From Bacteroidota bacterium (GTDB lineage Bacteria > Bacteroidota > Ignavibacteria > SZUA-365): a DNA stretch of 15,194 bases. A program made the position numbers and the translations under genes. Location of the stretch: contig JAGTUZ010000190.1 of NCBI GenBank assembly GCA_018224415.1, forward strand, positions 1-15,194. The letters run 5' to 3'. The notes under the pieces were generated by a model. It did no database searches. It was given only the letters and a program-made list of their open reading frames with translations, and was not told the origin of the DNA. Positions 13,415 to 15,194 of the stretch are shown here, one piece after another; positions within the stretch are counted from its first letter, which is position 1; each line of letters opens with the position of its first letter.

Positions 13415-14773
13415 TTATTTCAGGTCGACGCCGTTTTCCGGTTTGCCGATGGGGACGGCGCTGACGACCAGCTGGTTATCAGAGGCGAGATAGGTGGAGA
13501 CGGCCTTGCGCAGCGCGGCCGAGGTAACACGCTGCTGGTTGGAGAGCAGGGTGAACGCAAGCAATGGCGATTCGGCATAGAGGTTGCCGAGGTTCAGCAC
13601 GTCACAGCGACCGCCGAAGCCATAAAACGCCTCGAGGGGTGTGTAGAATTCCATTGCCGCGAGATTGCGCGCGGCGGTGAGTTCGGTCTCGGTGGCGCCC
13701 TGGGCTGCGATATCACCAAGCACACGCATGACCTGTTCGTACACCGGTTTCAGACGCGCTTCGGCCTTGCAGGTCACGGTGATCCAGAACGTCCCGGTGA
13801 GTTCGTTGGAAGTCTGTGAGACTTCGACGGACTGTATCAACGGATCGTTCTTGAGCAGGTTCGTGTACAGCAGTGAGGTTTCGGAGCCAAAGAGCAGCCG
13901 GGCGAGCAGTTTCAGTGTAGGTTCGTCAGCATGTCCGGCGCGCACGGTCGGGAACACGAGATGCAGCTGGTTGAAAGATATGCGGTCTTCCCGGATGAAT
14001 GCGCCCTGGCCGACAGGAGAGAACGCGTCTTGAATGTTTGCCCAGCCGACGGGTTCTCCACTCCGGAGCTGCCCGAAATATTTTTCCACAAGAGTGCGGG
14101 CCTCCGCAGGATCGAAATTCCCACCGACGGTAATGAAGGCGTTGGCAGGGACGTGATAGCGCTCACTGAAACGTCGCGCGTCCCGCAACGTGAGGCTGTC
14201 CATATCCGAGATCTCGCCAATGGTGACATGACGGTACGGATGACCCCTGGCGTAGAGTTCGTCGAAGATCTGCTCGGTCAGCGTTCCCAGGGCCTGCTGT
14301 TCGCGCCGCTCATGCGCCTGTCGCAGATTCCTGACGATGGTCTCGAAATGATCCTCGCTGAAATTCGATGCGGCGTGTTGCATGCGGTCCGCCTCGATCA
14401 TGATGGCCGCTTCGAGGCGGGTCATCGGAAACACCGAGGCGATACCGATCCAGTCGATCGACGTGAACGCGGAAATGGAAACCTGTTCCTCTGTCCGCAA
14501 CCGGATCAGTTCTTCCCGCGGCACCTTTTTCGTGCCGAGCAGGAGCATTTCTCCCGCGATGTTGGCCAGACCCGAACGACCTGGCGGATCGATGGCCGAA
14601 CCGGCATGATAGGCCATATTGATCGAAACCAGCGGGAGCGTCGTGTCGCGGTGGAGGACGACATGCAGTCCGTTGGGCAGGACGAATTTTTCAAAGCGGG
14701 GAGTGTAATCCTGTGCGGCCGCGGACACGGCGATCAGGCAGAGAAGGAGTGCGGATGCGGCAATAGTTTTCAT
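13415..14773 (-). CDS. Exported M16 (insulinase/pitrilysin) homologue lacking the zinc motif
   Basis: A 452-residue protein with a Sec signal peptide (M-K-T-I-A-A-S-A-L-L-L-C-L-I-A-V-S-A-A-A|Q). It has both M16 halves: an N-terminal domain opening with F-V-L-P-N-G-L-H-V-V-L-H-R-D and A-Y-H-A-G-S-A-I-D-P-P-G-R-S-G-L-A, and a C-terminal domain starting near residue 180 with F-S-E-R-Y-H-V-P-A-N-A-F-I-T-V-G-G-N-F. Where active members have H-x-x-E-H, this one reads N-I-A-G-E (residues 71-75), so both zinc-binding His and the catalytic Glu are replaced; the downstream Glu ligand region also reads N-L-R-Q-A. The R/Y pair of non-catalytic partner subunits (S-R-L-Y ... A-Y) is not evident either, reading S-L-L-Y and I-Q-S-V. 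It is therefore probably a non-catalytic subunit or a chaperone- or scaffold-like protein. No active M16 gene lies in the window. The ATG at 14773 is preferred to a TTG at 14794. Confidence 0.9.
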   Translation of the reverse strand: MKTIAASALLLCLIAVSAAAQDYTPRFEKFVLPNGLHVVLHRDTTLPLVSINMAYHAGSAIDPPGRSGLANIAGEMLLLGTKKVPREELIRLRTEEQVSISAFTSIDWIGIASVFPMTRLEAAIMIEADRMQHAASNFSEDHFETIVRNLRQAHERREQQALGTLTEQIFDELYARGHPYRHVTIGEISDMDSLTLRDARRFSERYHVPANAFITVGGNFDPAEARTLVEKYFGQLRSGEPVGWANIQDAFSPVGQGAFIREDRISFNQLHLVFPTVRAGHADEPTLKLLARLLFGSETSLLYTNLLKNDPLIQSVEVSQTSNELTGTFWITVTCKAEARLKPVYEQVMRVLGDIAAQGATETELTAARNLAAMEFYTPLEAFYGFGGRCDVLNLGNLYAESPLLAFTLLSNQQRVTSAALRKAVSTYLASDNQLVVSAVPIGKPENGVDLK

Positions 14774-14778
14774 CCAAC

Positions 14779-14809
14779 CAAAATACCCCTCCAAGGCTAT
14801 TCATTGCAA
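14779..14809 (-). promoter_or_regulatory. Candidate promoter of the M16 homologue gene
   Basis: On the minus strand, TTG (complement of 14807-14809) is followed after 21 nt by TATTTTG (complement of 14779-14785), the TA-N1-TTTG variant seen elsewhere in this window. Only 5 nt lie between it and the ATG at 14773, so the transcript would be leaderless. An alternative is a promoter further upstream (TACATTTC, complement of 14844-14851, no clear -33) with GGAGGGG, complement of 14786-14792, as a distant ribosome-binding site. Confidence 0.3.
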
Positions 14810-14826
14810 TGCAGGATGGACCGCCC

Positions 14827-14856
14827 TTGCATTCCATCACGGCGAAATGTAATTTG
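14827..14856 (+). promoter_or_regulatory. Promoter of the TPP riboswitch transcript
   Basis: TTG at 14827-14829 and TAATTTG at 14850-14856 are 20 nt apart, again TTG-N20-TA-N1-TTTG. The predicted start near 14861 falls right at the 5' edge of the riboswitch, which is the position expected if the aptamer is the beginning of the mRNA leader. Confidence 0.55.
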
Positions 14857-14860
14857 AGGC

Positions 14861-14945
14861 CATCTCGGGGTGCTGCCTGAAACGCAGGCAGCTGAGAACA
14901 CACCCGTCGAACCTGACCCGGATAATGCCGGCGTAGGGAAGGAAG
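14861..14945 (+). ncRNA. TPP (thiamine pyrophosphate) riboswitch, THI element
   Basis: All conserved THI-box blocks are present in order: CTCGGGGTGC (14864-14873), a variable P3 hairpin TGCCTG/CAGGCA (14874-14879 with 14885-14890), GCTGAGA (14891-14897), ACACACCC, GAACCTGA (14909-14916), the P5 loop CCGG-ATAATG-CCGG (14918-14931), and GCGTAGGGAAGG (14931-14942). In P5 both arms are CCGG where the common form has CTGG and CCAG, so pairing is kept by compensating change. CTC (14864-14866) can pair with GGG (14936-14938) in P1. The aptamer binds TPP and turns down the downstream gene when the vitamin is plentiful. It lies 131 nt before the start codon of the exported protein at 15076, with a terminator between. 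Confidence 0.97.
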
Positions 14946-14954
14946 TTTCCCCAC

Positions 14955-15016
14955 ACCGTTGTTTTGCGCGCGCAGGGTCTTTGTTCTGCGATTGCAAGGT
15001 CAACGGTTTTTTCTTT
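14955..15016 (+). terminator. Intrinsic terminator, expression platform of the TPP riboswitch
   Basis: The outer stem ACCGTTG (14955-14961) pairs with CAACGGT (15001-15007), and an inner stem CGCAG (14971-14975) pairs with CTGCG (14986-14990); TTGC/GCAA (14964-14967, 14994-14997) can extend it. Six Ts (15007-15012), a C and three more Ts follow. It sits between aptamer and start codon, so regulation is most likely by premature termination. GGGAA (14936-14940), the 3' arm of P1, can instead pair with TTCCC (14947-14951), a possible switching structure without ligand. Confidence 0.8.
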
Positions 15017-15075
15017 CCTCCTCTTGTGCCGCGCAAGGGTCGAGTTCCAGAATCACCAATCTCAGGAGAAACATC

Positions 15076-15194
15076 ATGAGAACATTCTGGCTGCTCGCCC
15101 TGGCTGCGATCTTTTTCCTCCAGGGCTCTCATCTTTCGGCACAGTCCGTGCCGTCCATCACAACGCGGTCCATCGCTCCAACGCGGTCCATCGC
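15076..15194 (+). CDS. Exported protein under TPP riboswitch control, 3' end outside window
   Basis: Only the first 39 codons are visible. AGGAG at 15064-15068, 7 nt before the ATG, supports the start. The protein begins M-R-T-F-W-L-L-A-L-A-A-I-F-F-L-Q-G-S-H-L-S-A|Q, a clear Sec signal peptide cleaved near residue 22. The mature N terminus reads S-V-P-S-I-T-T-R-S-I-A-P-T-R-S-I, where an 18-bp unit starts to repeat. Thiamine riboswitches in Bacteroidota are known to control outer-membrane TonB-dependent thiamine receptors as well as synthesis genes; an export signal on the first gene fits an uptake role better than a cytoplasmic enzyme. A receptor, a binding protein or a thiaminase-like secreted enzyme all remain possible; the visible part cannot decide. 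Confidence 0.8.
   Translation, partial: MRTFWLLALAAIFFLQGSHLSAQSVPSITTRSIAPTRSI
15163..15194 (+). repeat. 18-bp direct repeat at the right edge
   Basis: ACGCGGTCCATCGCTCCA (15163-15180) is followed at once by the first 14 bases of a second copy (15181-15194), and the window then ends. In the reading frame it gives repeats of T-R-S-I-A-P right after the signal peptide. The number of copies is unknown. Confidence 0.85.

Overview
The window reads as chromosomal DNA of a GC-rich, Gram-negative bacterium of the Bacteroidota/Chlorobi/Ignavibacteria (FCB) group. Three independent signs agree. (1) A large secreted protein ends in a type IX secretion (Por) sorting tail of the NYPNPFNPTT type. (2) An lpxH-like gene implies lipid A and so an outer membrane. 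(3) Several upstream regions carry the Bacteroidota promoter pattern, TTG, then 19-21 nt, then TA-N(1-2)-TTTG or a close variant. A GC-rich relative of Ignavibacteria, Kapabacteria or Rhodothermia is my best guess; the exact taxon is inference.

Layout. 1-3352 (+): three consecutive glycosyltransferase genes (a CgeB-like one cut by the left edge, then two GT4-type), a tight operon probably for a surface polysaccharide. 3353-3547: GC-rich local repeats and an exact Bacteroidota-type promoter. 3548-5393 (+): monofunctional proline dehydrogenase and, 4 nt later with a TTG start, a lipoprotein of the BtuF/FecB substrate-binding class; a perfect 17-bp hairpin follows. 5477-6127 (-): a lipoprotein of unknown function. 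6211-6365: about 22 heptamer repeats filling the gap up to the stop codon of the next gene. 6366-9331 (-): lpxH and a class A penicillin-binding protein, overlapping by ATGA, an envelope operon joining lipid A and peptidoglycan synthesis. 9374-9698: promoter region. 9699-12377 (+): an 892-residue secreted P-domain protein with a type IX sorting tail. 12378-12686: two opposed intrinsic terminators and a 16-bp tandem repeat. 12687-13112 (-): a small exported protein. 13303-13388: an octamer repeat and a hairpin. 13415-14773 (-): an exported M16 peptidase homologue whose zinc-binding motif is gone. 14774-15075: divergent promoters, a TPP riboswitch and its terminator. 15076-15194 (+): the first 39 codons of an exported protein controlled by that riboswitch.

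How it fits together: most genes serve the cell envelope (polysaccharide, lipid A, murein, lipoproteins, exported and type IX-secreted proteins). The TPP riboswitch suggests that the cut-off last gene handles thiamine or a precursor at the envelope. No mobile element, CRISPR array, tRNA or rRNA was seen. No clearly new multi-gene system was found; the most unusual points are the motif-less M16 protein, the riboswitch-controlled exported protein with an immediate 18-bp repeat, the dense set of intergenic short tandem repeats with four different periods, and the recurrent promoter architecture.
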